Part shown: piece after piece, positions 24,301-35,720 of the stretch
How positions within the stretch are numbered: position 1 is the stretch's first letter
How the letters are laid out: every line of letters starts with the position of its first letter
Origin: Caprella mutica
Lineage: Eukaryota; Arthropoda; Malacostraca; Amphipoda; Caprellidae
Direction: 5' to 3'
NCBI GenBank assembly: GCA_947561585.1
Contig: CANNZV010001037.1
Coordinates: 62,001 to 126,000 of the forward strand
DNA: 64,000 bases
Notes under the pieces: model-generated
What the model saw: the letters and a program-made list of their open reading frames with translations, nothing else
Told to the model about the DNA's origin: nothing
The model's database searches: none
Translations under genes and position numbers: made by a program

Positions 24301-26065
24301 CAAATAATCAACATTTATTCTCAATGCATAAACTAAGGTCTGATTAAAACTGAGCGGAAATCCTAAATATACAATCCAGTAAGTTTGTTAAAAAAAAACG
24401 CAAAGAAAATTCAACTGCGGATATTGAATTCGTTAAAGAACATTTTTTAAAAGTGTCTTCATTTATTTACATCTCAATCTATATACTTTACTATAATATA
24501 TAAACAATTGCTTCTTCTTCGTAAATATCGATGGCAAAAGAAAACCTAAGTTAAAAGATAATTTGTAGTTTCATCAATTATAGAAGAAGTTTAATATCTG
24601 TATAAATTATTTACGATTTCACACAATTCTTGCATGAAAGTGCTTCTACTATTTTGTGAAACTATTACTCGGAGTGCAACGTATTCCAACAATCCAAGCA
24701 AATGTTAGTAATCTAGTATGCGATGAAAACGACATTTCCAATCTAAAACTGTAAATTCATTATAAAATCATTCATATTGTTTCGATCATGATTTTTGTGA
24801 ATGAAATCTGAATTACATTTCTGTTTTTCAGTTCCTACCAAGTTTTGTCCAATCGTGCAAGATTTGAAGATTGAAATAGAATGCAATTCTGACAATACGA
24901 TACCTAAGATGCCTGAAGCAGCTGTGAAGAGCCTTTGTACAACGTCCCCCTTGTGTGACGAGAATAACAGCTTCACGGTGAGATCAGAACAGCTACGCTA
25001 GAAATAATTTCTTTCAATTGCAATTCAATTATCAAAAGTTAGTCTTACAGTAAATGAAAATATTGAACAACACATTGAAATAACAGAAAATTTTAATTTG
25101 TTAATTTTTCAGGGTATGGCTGAATACTGTGAGAAATATTACCGCTGCAGTAGAGATGCAAGTACTAATCAGGTAATTGGAATGTTGGAACAATGTCCTA
25201 TTCCTGGAGAGGTTTTCGATCTTAAACTAAGGAGCTGTCAGCCAAAACCTACAAGTGAGTGTGAAACATAATATTCTAAATGTTCCACTTCCAATGTCTC
25301 TCTTATATATTTCGTTAACAAACATAATTATATCGTTAACGCGTTTGGAAATATGTAGTATTGTTCATCAAGATTTTTGAAAAGTTTGAAATTTCTTGAT
25401 AATAATAATAATTGAAAATTGATTCTCTTTTTCAAGATACTTGCAGTCCTGCAGTGGCCAAATACATTCGTCAAATCTGGAATAGATTTAATCAAAGAAA
25501 CAGTAATAGCGCATTACCTTCTCAAACAAGTCAAAATTCTCAACAATTTGGAAGTTCTAAGAAAAACAACAAATTGAGGCCAGGTAGTAATACCTTTGGA
25601 CAATTCGGAAATTCTTTCGGTAGCTCTTTTATTCAACCATCTCAACAAAAAATCCAACTGAATCAACAGCCAAATAGTTTCCTTCAAAATTTCGCTTTCA
25701 ACCAACCACAACAAAAGGGTTTCAACACTCCAGTTACGAATGTTTGGTCTCAAATAAATCCAATTCCAGCAAATGTAGCTCCCTCAAGAACTGGAGTATC
25801 GCCCTTTGGCAACTTCCTTTCTTCACAGCAAAAGCAATCAGTGAATTCATTCGGTGATTCTCCTTTCGGAATGAACCTAAATACCGGTTTCAACTCTCCG
25901 CCCAGAAGTTTCCGATCTGATCTACCACAATACAATTCAAACCAGAAGTTTCCTAGTGCTAGCCAATTTCATTCACCTAGTGTCAATTCACAGTGGGATA
26001 CTCAACCGAATGAAAGTCCATTTTACACTTTGAACAAATTTGCTCAATATAACAACCAACTTTAA
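18303..26065 (+). CDS. Peritrophin/mucin-like secreted protein, copy B (complete, 12 exons)
   Basis: Exons: 18303(predicted start)-18336 (ends in ATG, then GTGAGT), 20723-20837, 21028-21121, 21264-21550, 21624-21740, 21823-22080, 22160-22402, 22693-24011, 24107-24230, 24832-24977, 25113-25254, 25437-26065. All junctions agree in phase. Coding length is 3477 nt: 1158 residues plus a stop. Residues 1-26 are a signal peptide (hydrophobic ALLLVVVSL, likely cut after CTG). Residues 54-101 form a canonical CBM14 module, C-x11-C-x5-C-x15-C-x12-C with aromatic WYYRC. Further Cys-rich modules run to about 372, then a mucin stretch (about 385-775), two more CBM14-like modules (..CEAGTLFDPNTLAC, ..CEKYYRC..CPIPGEVFD) and an N/Q/S-rich tail (950-1158). 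An ATG-only first coding exon is common in insect cuticle genes. The likely role is chitin binding in cuticle or peritrophic matrix; this is inferred from the family. Confidence 0.88.
18337..20722 (+). other. First intron of copy B (2.4 kb)
   Basis: It runs from GTGAGT to a TTTTGTCACAG acceptor. It is AT-rich and holds one small TIR element (19947-20096). I found no other exon or gene in it. Regulatory sites may lie here but none can be named. Confidence 0.7.
19947..20096. mobile_element. 150-bp TIR element with a 30-bp internal repeat
   Basis: CATGGCTTACTTAATATAC begins the left end (after the C at 19947) and its exact reverse complement ends the right. The interior is about 3.5 copies of a 30-bp unit (GTGTATATTAAGTAA + GTGTATATAAGGATA). 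GAGCAAC flanks both ends (19940-19946 and 20097-20103), a 7-bp or mismatched 8-bp duplication that may be hAT-like. Confidence 0.7.
20925..20985. repeat. Short tandem duplication in an intron of copy B
   Basis: A unit of about 29 bp (GATTAATTGAGTnnCTCTGTTTTTCGAA) occurs twice head to tail in the intron between exons 20723-20837 and 21028-21121. Confidence 0.65.
22730..23870 (+). repeat. Mucin repeat array of copy B: three unit types
   Basis: It lies within exon 22693-24011. Three blocks follow each other: PPGVVTPS-type 24-bp units (to about 23110), VGLTVTPSPS 30-bp units (about 23210-23430) and ESTPSSPG-type 24-bp units (about 23455-23860). All keep frame and are rich in Thr, Ser and Pro. 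The complementary strand is also open for 424 codons because of the repeat. Confidence 0.9.
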
Positions 26066-26195
26066 GACTTTATGTTCATTTTTCGCCTTGAGTTTGAATG
26101 AAAGAACCGAGTGACCAATTATTTGCTTTTAAAAATCAGGTTGTTATAAGAATCCTTATTGAATATATTAAATGATAATTTTCTTTTCTTTGTAA

Positions 26196-26201
26196 AATAA
26201 A
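26196..26201 (+). terminator. Polyadenylation signal AATAAA, copy B
   Basis: AATAAA lies 131 bp after the stop codon. It is at the position that aligns with 3705-3710 in copy A. Confidence 0.6.
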
Positions 26202-26796
26202 CGTAATAATGTAATGAATCAGATTAGAACATTTTACTTCAAATTTATGTTCTATTGTCTTAGCTAATTATCTCTTTCAGTCTCAGACTTTTGAGGGAAA
26301 TAAATGCCCTATGTTCCCAATGGTTTTTGACTATACCTAATCATTTTTGTAAGTGGTGCAAAATTTGAGCTGACGAGCAGCACACAGACTTGATTATTAA
26401 AAGGTAGTATACTTTCTGTACCACTGAGAATTAAACCTAACACTTATGATGGTATGAAATATCTGCTACCAGACTCGGAAGCGTTTTTAAGGTGGTACAT
26501 TTTCTGTACCACCTTGCAACAAACATGCTTCTCTGTGTTTCATGAAATATGTTACACCTGACTTGAAAGAGTTAAATAGTGATCCTGACATTTAATTTCA
26601 CAAAAAATGACATTGTTAGCTTCAAATTTTGCTTAGCTTCATTTTATTATTCTCAGTTATGTTTGTTACCAATTATTATCTAATATATAAATAAAGTTTC
26701 TTTAACACTTACCATTTTTCACTGTCGTATTTTTAATAGATCGAAAAAAATAGTCAGAGCAATGTCCCATGCACGCAGTTAAACAGTTTGGTAATA

Positions 26797-26977
26797 CAGT
26801 AAAACTCTTGAGTTATGAAGCACTCGAGTGAAGAAGGACCAGAGTTATGAAATTCACCTGAGTTATGAAGTATTTTCTATGTTCATGTTATAGAAAGCGA
26901 TATACGTGAAAAATTTGGACTATAAGTGGCTTTGAGTTATGAAGTAACCATTACTTCATAACTCAGGAGTTTCACTG
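26797..26977. mobile_element. 181-bp pogo/Tigger-like MITE
   Basis: The left end CAGTAAAACTCTTGAGTTATG pairs with the right end reversed, CAGTGAAACTCCTGAGTTATG. TA flanks it at 26795-26796 and 26978-26979. It is missing from copy A, so it inserted after the duplication. Confidence 0.8.
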
Positions 26978-27779
26978 TAAATTCATTAAAATCAAAGCCC
27001 AAAGGTATCATCGAATAATATAATGCACAAAGAAGTTCACATGTTTCATGTTTGTTAAACTGTTTGACAAATTTGATTGAAAAGATTCATACTCAATGGT
27101 AAATCCATATTATCAGATGTTATTTAAACTCAGCGTTGAAGATTATTTTTAATTCAAATTTTCGAATAGAAAACAATATACAAGTATTGGTCATAAAATA
27201 CATGGTTAGGTCCAGGTTTTCAATCCTTTTTCTAATGATGAATAGAAATTTTTCAATTCAAAAGCTTAAAACCAAAAAAAAAAATTCAACACTGAGTTTA
27301 AATAACCTCCGATAATGTTTGAGAAGTGTATTATCTTAATTATTGGTATTATATTAAAATCTGGGATACAAAAACGCTTTTTAACTAGATGAAATTCCTA
27401 GTAAATAAGTTGCATTATTAAGATTTAGAGAATATCTTTATGCATGGTTGTTTTAAAATTTTCATCATTTTGAATAAAAAGAGCTTTTTCCGATTTTTTT
27501 CCAACTTTTTTATTCCGTGAGAGATGAACCTCTTTTGGTAACTACAGTCACATGGAATTGACAATCTGCTAATCTGTAATTGCACCAACTCTACAATGGT
27601 AGTCTCGCCATTATCCCAATAACAGTGACCACTACTCAATTATCATCGGATCATCAAAATTGAATTTTAAGAAAGCAAATTGGAAAAAGTTTAAAATTGA
27701 CTTGGTTCTTCTGACCCAGTTTCTTTCTCCAACGCAGGCTGCCAGAGCATTCACAAACTATCCCAGCAAAACACAAATC

Positions 27780-28973
27780 AGCCCAATACTGCAACCAAGA
27801 ATACACAACGACTAAACGTGAAAATCTCATCCGTCTTGCTTCTTTCATACTCTCTCTCACCATATCTGCAACTTTCCTCTTTTGTTCTTTATATCTTACC
27901 CATGCCTCATTCCTTTCTGCACCTTCCTGTAGATTCCTTCTAACTCTATTCAACTGCTTACGCACACCTACTTCTCTTCTTATTTCCTCATTCATCCACA
28001 CACTTTCCCATTCATTCACATTCAAGTTACCTCTAATCACTCTGGTTCTCTTCAACACTTCCTCACACACTTCAGTCACAGCCTCATGATACACACAGTT
28101 CTGTTCACCCACATTCACTCTTGTTAGTCTATCTTCCATCCCTTGCAAAAATCTCTCTTTCATATCATCCTTAACTCTATAGTACTCTATATTTTTCTGC
28201 ATCACCTCTTCACTACCCTTCATACCAATTTTAAAGTCAATCTTAATCATACAATGATCTGATAAATCAAATAGTTCCTTCCTTTCATCTATATCCATCT
28301 TCACAAAATCCTCATACAAAAATCCATTCACCAAAACAAAGTCAATCACACTCTTATGCAAACCCTCTTCTCTAGTAATCTCACCTCTACATGCCTCATC
28401 TAAATTTAACATAACAAGTCTACATTCATCCATCAAATTTAATAACTTATCTCCATTCCTATTTAATTCTTGCTGACCTAAAAAACCTATATGTGCATTC
28501 ATATCACCCAGAACCATTAACTTCCCTTCATACTCTTCCACAATACCCCTAATACACACAACTATCCTATCATTCCTATCATTATCTCTAACATCCCAGT
28601 AAGTGAGTATCACTCTCATCTTCTTCTTTCTCATTTCAATATCTACACACAAAACATCTGGATTACCACACTCTACCCTAACAATACTAACTTCATCACT
28701 CGATCCTATCATAAGTCCACCACCCTTCTTGTCTTGCTCATTCCTCATACCAACCTCATACTTATAATCCTTACCAAAAAACACTCTCTCTACCTTATGC
28801 TGCGTTTCAGTAAACATTGAAATCTTCATCTTACTATTCATCCTCTCAACCATCTCTTGCCATTCATTCCATTTATGCACTGTAAGCCCCTGCACATTCA
28901 ACAAAAACACACTCACTATATCATTCACACCTTTATTTTTATTACTCACAGTTTTCTTTCCCTCTGGCTGCCT
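27780..28973 (-). pseudogene. LINE ORF2 fragment: APE-type endonuclease, no reverse transcriptase
   Basis: The minus-strand frame starts directly after the ORF1 stop and carries APE endonuclease landmarks in order: LLNVQGL, FTETQHK, GGGLMIG, LGDMNAHIG, SVIDFVLVN and LSDHCMI. In the family these residues coordinate metal and cut target DNA to prime reverse transcription. A basic linker follows (NVNEWESVWMNEEIRREV, YKEQKRKVADMV). LINE-like sequence then stops near 27830, before any RT motif; the frame runs on to 27654 in unrelated sequence. Losing the 3' side is opposite to ordinary LINE 5' truncation. The first in-frame start-like codon is GTG at 28949, so no ATG start is evident. The clade is probably in the CR1/L2/Jockey range. 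Confidence 0.8.
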
Positions 28974-30479
28974 TCAGTTGCTAACGACACCCTCCTGAAC
29001 CCTCTGTGTGACATCTCCACTACTCTGCTGGTTGGTCTCTCCCACCACTACACTGGTAGTCTGTTGCGACTGACCAGGTCCACCTCTCTGCGACTGACCA
29101 CCTCTCTGCGACTGACCACCTCTCTGCAACTGACCACCTCTCTGCAACTGACCACCTCTCTGCAACTGACCACCTCTCTGCAACTGACTAGGTCCACCTC
29201 CCTGACCTCTCCACCTCTGACCTACTCCCCTACCTGCATGACCAAACCTACCTTCACTTCTACTCATCTCTCCCATTGATCCCTCTACCTCTACAACCTT
29301 TCTCCCTCTAATAATGAACCATCCTTTCCCTTCATCCCGCTTTTCGTATAGTTCACTTCTCAACTTCTTATTTTGCTCCCTCTCTACCACAGTTAAATCC
29401 CTTTCAATATAGACATTACCAAATCCATCTAGTTGCTTTAACCTACTCTTTGCCTGCATTATTATCCTAATGTCTCTAACCTGGTTCAACTTAATGAGAA
29501 GTGGCCTAGCTCTATTAGGTGCTGCTTTACCCAGTCTAACCACAGTTTCAATACCTACATCCTCCATACCCAACTTTCCGAACAATTCCTGGCACATTCT
29601 CTCATCATCTTCATATCTTCCATTCGGGTCAGTTTTCCCAGATTCTTTCAAATTAAATATCATAACATTTTTCTTCCTCCTATCCTTCTCTAGTTGCTCT
29701 ACTTGCTCCTGCATGTCTCTAACCATTCTGCTATCTCCTCCAGCGTCTACTGGGCCCTTACTATACCCTTCCTTAATTATCTCTAACTCTTCCCTTAGAC
29801 TGGCTATACTCCTCTTACTATCCTCACTTCCACTCTTATCCTGTTTAATTTCCCTAACTTTGGTTTCTAATTTCCCATCAATCTCCTTCCTAGTTTGCCA
29901 GCTACTCTCTTCTATCTTTTTACTCAACTTACCAAGATTTTGACTCACCTCTATTTCCATTTCCTCCTTCAGTCTTGCTTGCTCTTTCCTGGTATCTTCT
30001 ATTTCTTCTATACACTTTTCCACCTTAGCTTTTATACCCATTTCGACATCTTGCAACTTCTCTTTCATTTCACATATCTCCTGCTTTACTTCACTTAGCT
30101 CCTTTTGGAGTCTCTTGTTTTCTTTTAATACCATAGGTAGAATATCTCCACACTTGCCACAGTGCCAATTTACCTTATGCTCAACCTTACAAATCATTTC
30201 ATAATCTTTCTTAGAAACATTTTCACATTTGGCATGATACCATCTGCTACATCCACCACATTCCAATCCCATCTGCCCCGTATCTACCCTACTTAAACAT
30301 CCCTCACAGAGTTCCTTATCTTTGTTTTCCCATACCTTGCCTAACTCTTCCTCTTTTGACTCTTTCCCTACTTCATCTTTTGAACCACTTATCTTACCAG
30401 AAACCTTCCAACCTATCCCTTCCGTCACCTTTTGCCGCTCAGACCCAGCCGCTTTGCTAGGGCTCCTCATAGTTTTCAT
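28974..30479 (-). CDS. LINE ORF1 protein: PHD-type zinc finger, coiled coil, RRM-like domain
   Basis: An intact 501-codon minus-strand ORF. Residues about 57-110 form a C4HC3 finger (CEGCLSRV, CGGCSRWYHAKC, WHCGKC). About 115-235 is a Lys/Glu-rich heptad coiled coil. About 255-400 resembles the RRM-like/C-terminal core of LINE ORF1 proteins (KNVMIFNLKES, VVRLGK, RPLLIKLN, VYIERDLT). About 425-470 is a QLQRGG repeat tract. In the family, ORF1 trimerises through the coil and coats element RNA. The stop TGA (28974-28976) is in the same frame as the endonuclease ORF that follows. The element cannot be autonomous because it lacks RT. Confidence 0.8.
   Translation of the reverse strand: MKTMRSPSKAAGSERQKVTEGIGWKVSGKISGSKDEVGKESKEEELGKVWENKDKELCEGCLSRVDTGQMGLECGGCSRWYHAKCENVSKKDYEMICKVEHKVNWHCGKCGDILPMVLKENKRLQKELSEVKQEICEMKEKLQDVEMGIKAKVEKCIEEIEDTRKEQARLKEEMEIEVSQNLGKLSKKIEESSWQTRKEIDGKLETKVREIKQDKSGSEDSKRSIASLREELEIIKEGYSKGPVDAGGDSRMVRDMQEQVEQLEKDRRKKNVMIFNLKESGKTDPNGRYEDDERMCQELFGKLGMEDVGIETVVRLGKAAPNRARPLLIKLNQVRDIRIIMQAKSRLKQLDGFGNVYIERDLTVVEREQNKKLRSELYEKRDEGKGWFIIRGRKVVEVEGSMGEMSRSEGRFGHAGRGVGQRWRGQGGGPSQLQRGGQLQRGGQLQRGGQLQRGGQSQRGGQSQRGGPGQSQQTTSVVVGETNQQSSGDVTQRVQEGVVSN
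29075..29195 (-). repeat. 18-bp VNTR encoding (Q/S)(L/Q)QRGG in ORF1
   Basis: About six to seven copies of an 18-bp unit keep the ORF1 frame and make a Gln/Arg/Gly-rich basic tract, plausibly RNA-binding (inference). It also opens an unrelated plus-strand ORF that is not a gene. Confidence 0.85.
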
Positions 30480-31050
30480 TTTGCAAAAATTAACTCAAAA
30501 CCACCCAGTGTAACTACCTCCAACTAACTTTTCGCATTCAGGGGAGCTAAAACTATCAAAATTGGTCTTGTACTGATAAAGCGAAAACACTGAGGCCAGC
30601 ACCTGAAGGAGGACTTTACTAACTGCCTTCACCAAAACAGAACAGGTCCCACAATGTTCAAGCCAGAACAGACACACAGGCACCAAAAACTACGAGTACT
30701 CCCCTCCACAATTGACCAAACAACTTCCGGCAGCTCGAAGTTCAGGGGCCCACTACAGTTCAGGAATAAGACTCCAGGTAGCTTGTACCTGTCCAGTCAC
30801 CAACCACAGTTTTGAGTGGTTTGTGATACCGGGCACAGATAGGACTGTCAGTGACAAGTCTATGGGACTTTGCTTCAGCCCGGTACACCTCAAGAACTGT
30901 GCTAGCAGCGATTTTGTGGTACAAGGCGCAGCGACGCTGGAACCCGAGACTATTAATCAAGGAAGAGGTCAGCTGCTACTCACACACCTTGTACACACGA
31001 CACGCCGCTAGGGTATATTATGCCACTAGGGTGTAATATTTTCTCGTCTG
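30480..31050 (-). other. Probable LINE 5' UTR
   Basis: Sequence upstream of ORF1 is more GC-rich than the DNA beyond about 31050-31400. The short ORFs on either strand do not resemble proteins. The true 5' end of the element is not fixed. Confidence 0.4.
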
Positions 31051-34000
31051 AACTGTTTGCCTGAAGCCTACGTGGTATATGTCTGAACCGGAAGTCAGAA
31101 AGTGGAAGTATTCGAGTAACTCAGTAGTTTAAGGCACCTATGACTGGACAGTCTGGACTTATAGATACAAGGATTGGGCACACTGAAATGTAGGATCCTG
31201 CTGTCTTCAAGCCTACAATCAAATACCAACTACAGAGCAATACACAATTCAATGCCAATATATCAAGATTAATTCTCCCCGTAGAAGCTAGAGTCAGCCA
31301 AAAAAAGCCAAACATGGGTGAACAAAATAACAAATAGTGAATAACAGAGGAGGAGGAGCCCAAGCAGCCTACTAAGATCTGATTGGCTAAGGCCGTCTTC
31401 CTAACTTTTCTCGAATTAGTACCTACCGAACTAAGCAGCAATCAGCTTAGTAGTCCCTAATACTTTATCTATCTCCCTATTATTCTATTACTCACTAACT
31501 GAAATTAATTACCTACCCATAGAAATACACTAGGACTACCTACCTAACCACTAATAGGCAAACCATGATCAACAAAAACTACCTATTTCAGAACAATAGT
31601 AACTACCTATTTCACAATTAACCGTTCATAACATACCAACTAACTAAGTCTAAATGAACCAATAATCTATCAATCAATCATTAACAATTTAACGTAATCA
31701 ACTACCTACTAATAATATCCTTAACAACCTAGGTATATCCCGTAAATAAATTCAGAAAACAAATCATTCATATATAAATTATCATCAATCATCAACACAA
31801 GTAATTACCAATCTCAGTCGGGGAGCTGCACACTACACCACACGTCTGTTACTTGTTCTGTTTGTTTGGTTCAGAATTTTGGCAGAAAATTGTTCGATAC
31901 CTATTCTGCATAAAGTTAGGTAGTACCAAGGTAGTTTGGTAAATTTTAAATTCTACTGTCAAATTGATAGGTATTGATTATGGAGCAGTTATATAGGTAA
32001 TGGTTATTCAAGTCAATATGCTAGGTATAACATAATATAAAATTATAAATATGTCACTATTGCCATATTAATTTTGTTATGTAGGTAGGTACTACAAATT
32101 TAAAATCACCTCAAGTTAAATAAAACATAGGTTCTGTGTTTTAGAAGCTGTCAAATTTATATGTCTCATTAATTTCTTTGTTAGTATGACTCAGTGCTCA
32201 CCATTCAATGCCAAATACTACCTAGATACCTAAAATTATATTATAACTGCTAGTCAGGTATCTTACCTACTTATCAGCTAGTTAAATTAACTTAGTCTAG
32301 GCTATATAAGTATTTATCACAATATAATTTTCAAGCATGTACACACACAATGACATCTAAAACAGTAATGGCATCACCCGGTAAACAGATCTGATTACTA
32401 ATTAGTATTTATTCAGAAGAGATTTTGATCTGATTAACCACAAATCTCAATGCAGAGCTCAAACATTTAGCTGCATAGTGATGAAATAGCAAGCGTTAAA
32501 TCAGACAATCACCTTATGCAGCAACTGAAATGGAAATGTAGCACATAATGATAAATCAGAGAATCTGTATGTGTAAATCAGATTTAGTCAAATCAGCTAA
32601 ATAAGGTTATGCATTTCTCTCTGTGTAACTATATACCGTAACAGTTACTTTTAAATAGGTTTAATAAATTGCATTTGTATGTGTGTAGCTTAAAACTTTT
32701 AAATAATCTCTTAAGTATTAAAAATTAAATTATATTAACTGATTGTAAACTGTTTATTAATCTTTTGATAATTATTTACTTTTTAAAATGCTTTGAATAA
32801 GTATATTTAATAGAACAAACACCATCATAATTTATGTTGGTACCTACTAACTACTATACGTACCAACCTATGAACACAATATACAAAATATTACTTAGTA
32901 GTGACAATCGAGTGGTTTGTGATTGTTACGTCATCAAGGCAACACACTTAAATCGAAAACTATGATTAAGTAGTTTGAATAAATGAATTTATATCCATTA
33001 CTCTTTTCATATATTGGCAATAAATAAACAATATCATAATTTAGCTCTCTTTGATTGCTTTCTATTTGAATTTAGAGTGTTGTTGTGATGACGTCATCAA
33101 ACCAAATATGAATAGGTTTGCATTTTTAAAAGCAGCAACCTTATAGCTCTAATGAATAGAGTAATAAACAAATTAGAATAGAAGGAACCTTTAATATGAA
33201 AAGTATTATTTTAATGATCACTTGGTTATCAAAAATTAGCTCACGGAAATATATATAAATTATCACCTACCGCTATCAAATGGTGGCAAGGAGTAAATAA
33301 TGTCTATACAGTGCAAATAATAACATTTTGCTTTGGCGGCAAAAGGAAAATTCCATATTTATCAAAAATTAAGGACTTTCAACAGTTCTAGATATAAAAA
33401 TTGATTCCAGCATGTACGAATACATATCCTGCTATAGTCTTTCCTACTAAAATACAAGAATAATTGAGAAAAAACGGTATGAATTGGTAAATTCACGTGA
33501 TTAACTCAATAATCCTATTTGTACAAATATGTAAGGTTAAATATCTTTTTAAATACCAAATTTCAGAAATATCTGATTAAATATTCTTGCTCACCGGCCT
33601 TATTTACATAACCTATCAAGTTTTCGATATTGTTGCTTTCAAAATATTGGAGAAATTCACTTTTTTCGAAAATGTTCGTGATTTAATTCATTTAAATCAC
33701 GAAAGTGTCTATTGTGACTTTTTTTGACAAACCCCATTTTTTGTCCATAATTAAATTATTTTTATAATAAAAATGTTTTCTCTATGTAAATGAAGTAAAT
33801 ACATTGTTTTAGCAATGGAAACTTGTGAGTCATCAAATTCTTCATTAAATTATATATTTAAACATGTATTTTGATCTATATATTAGAAGATAACGGATTT
33901 GACACTATTATCCAAATTTGAGACCAATTTTCATCAATATAACGTCCCTTTCACCTTTCAATAACTTTATATGGCAGTACTCTGCTGATAAACCAATCAG

Positions 34001-34253
34001 AACACTTTTAGTATGTATTCGCGTCAATCCTTACTAATTTAAGAATTCTAAAAAATATAATAATAAATATATATATGTATTAGTTTTATTTGTAATTATC
34101 AATAAATTATGAGGTAAAAGTGCATTATACCAACCACTTATTTTGTTGAAAAAAATTGCTCCCTTTAAATGAATTCACTACTTCCACCAATTATAATTAT
34201 ATTATATAATTATAAATTATAACTCTTTTATTTTCAATAAAAGACCAATTGTC
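31051..34253. other. Gene-free AT-rich interval
   Basis: No ORF, splice-supported exon or clear TIR element. CRE-like TGACGTCA occurs near 33090 without context. Confidence 0.5.
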
Positions 34254-34283
34254 CGGCGACGAATTGTCCGGACACCATGTATT
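34254..34283. repeat. Two-copy short repeat with GACGAATTGTCCGG
   Basis: CAATTGTCCGGC and GACGAATTGTCCGGAC lie head to tail. The string is close to the reverse complement of the unit at 11091 and shares GTCCG with the arrays at 12620 and 40671. Confidence 0.55.
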
Positions 34284-35039
34284 TGATATCGCTTTTGATA
34301 TCTATTCCATTGTTCAAGCGCTTTCGTAAAAATTGTTTTTAATATTTAGTTAAGTGTTGCAAGTGCTATTTTAAAATGAATCCAGAAGATACATAGGGAT
34401 CTATTAAGTTCCTTTTTTTCGACAGCAAAAGTGAAGAACAAGTGGTATCGTTTAGAAAAGCGGTTCTTAACCTTTTCGGAGGTACCGAACCTCATAAGCT
34501 CAATATATACATTCATCGAACCCTTGTTGTTGCAAAAATAAAATTTTATTTTTCCCCTTCAAAATAAAAACATATGTACATAACTGTAGCATAAACTGTA
34601 TAAGTCCACAAACTGTATCATGCATCATTTACACACTAGATCAATATGCTCAATGATTAAAACAAACTAAAATTGAACTTTGCATATAAACAAAGAACTA
34701 AAGGTGTGATTCCAATGCGGCGGCTGAAGCGGCAAGAGCCATGCGTTTCAAGCCGCTCGGCTCTCGTTTTGGACTGCTATCCGATATATCCCATGTACCC
34801 CTTTCCAATGGAGCTTCTACAGCCGTACGGCCGAAGTGGCTCTGGGCCAGAGGCTCAAGCAACTAAGGCTAGAGTCGCCCAAGGAGCAGTCCATCCGCTG
34901 CGGCTAGTAGTCATTTTTACATCTCCCTTTAATATTTGGAGGGTAAATAAGTGAAGCGTGATAACAGACAAAGTTTGCTGTTAATTTAGGTATCTTTGGT
35001 AGTGTTTCCATTCAATATTATTAAATTAATTAATATTAA

Positions 35040-35720
35040 TAAATAAATAATAATTATTAAATGAATTATTATTAATAATTATATTAATTAAATTAATTAA
35101 TTAATTAATGTTATTTAATGAATTAATATTGATAAATGAATTAATATTAATAAATGAATTGCCTAATATTAATAAATTAATTACCTAATATTAATAAATT
35201 AATTACCTAATATTAATAAATTGATTACCTAATATTAATAAATTAATTACCTAATATTAATAAATTAATTACCTAATATTAATAAATTAATTAATATTAA
35301 TTAATTTATTAATAAATTATTTAATACTTAATAAATAAATTTATAATTATATTAATTAATTAATTAATGTTATTTAATGAATTAATATTAATAAATGAAT
35401 TAATATTAATAAATGAATTGCCTAATATTAATAAATTAATTACCTAATATTAATAAATTAATTACCTAATATTAATAAATTGATTACCTAATATTAATAA
35501 ATTAATTACCTAATATTAATAAATTAATTAATATTAATTCATTTATTAATAAATTATTTAATACTTAATAAATAAATTTATACAATTTTTTATACAAATA
35601 AATCTATACAAAATAAATAAATGTATGCAAAATAAATAAATTAATAATTAATACTAATAAATAAATTAATACTAAAAAATTAATTAATTAATACTAAATA
35701 AATTACTCAATTCTAATAAA
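35040..35720. repeat. AT satellite, TTAATTACCTAATATTAATA-type unit
   Basis: A roughly 22-bp unit repeats many times. Two blocks beginning near 35097 and 35357 repeat each other as a higher-order unit of about 257 bp. Confidence 0.85.

Larger units (their letters stand above)
22343..27510 (+). repeat. Segmental duplication, right copy
   Basis: Counterpart of 1-4255. Coding and intron edges align throughout. It differs by the larger mucin array, a pogo-like MITE at 26797-26977 found only here, and lack of the MITE at 3008-3621. Confidence 0.85.

Noticed and set aside
28857..29279. Plus-strand Leu/Thr-rich ORF over the LINE ORF1/ORF2 junction
   Set aside because: Opposite strand to clear ORF1 and endonuclease motifs; opened by the 18-bp repeat and by C/T-rich composition.
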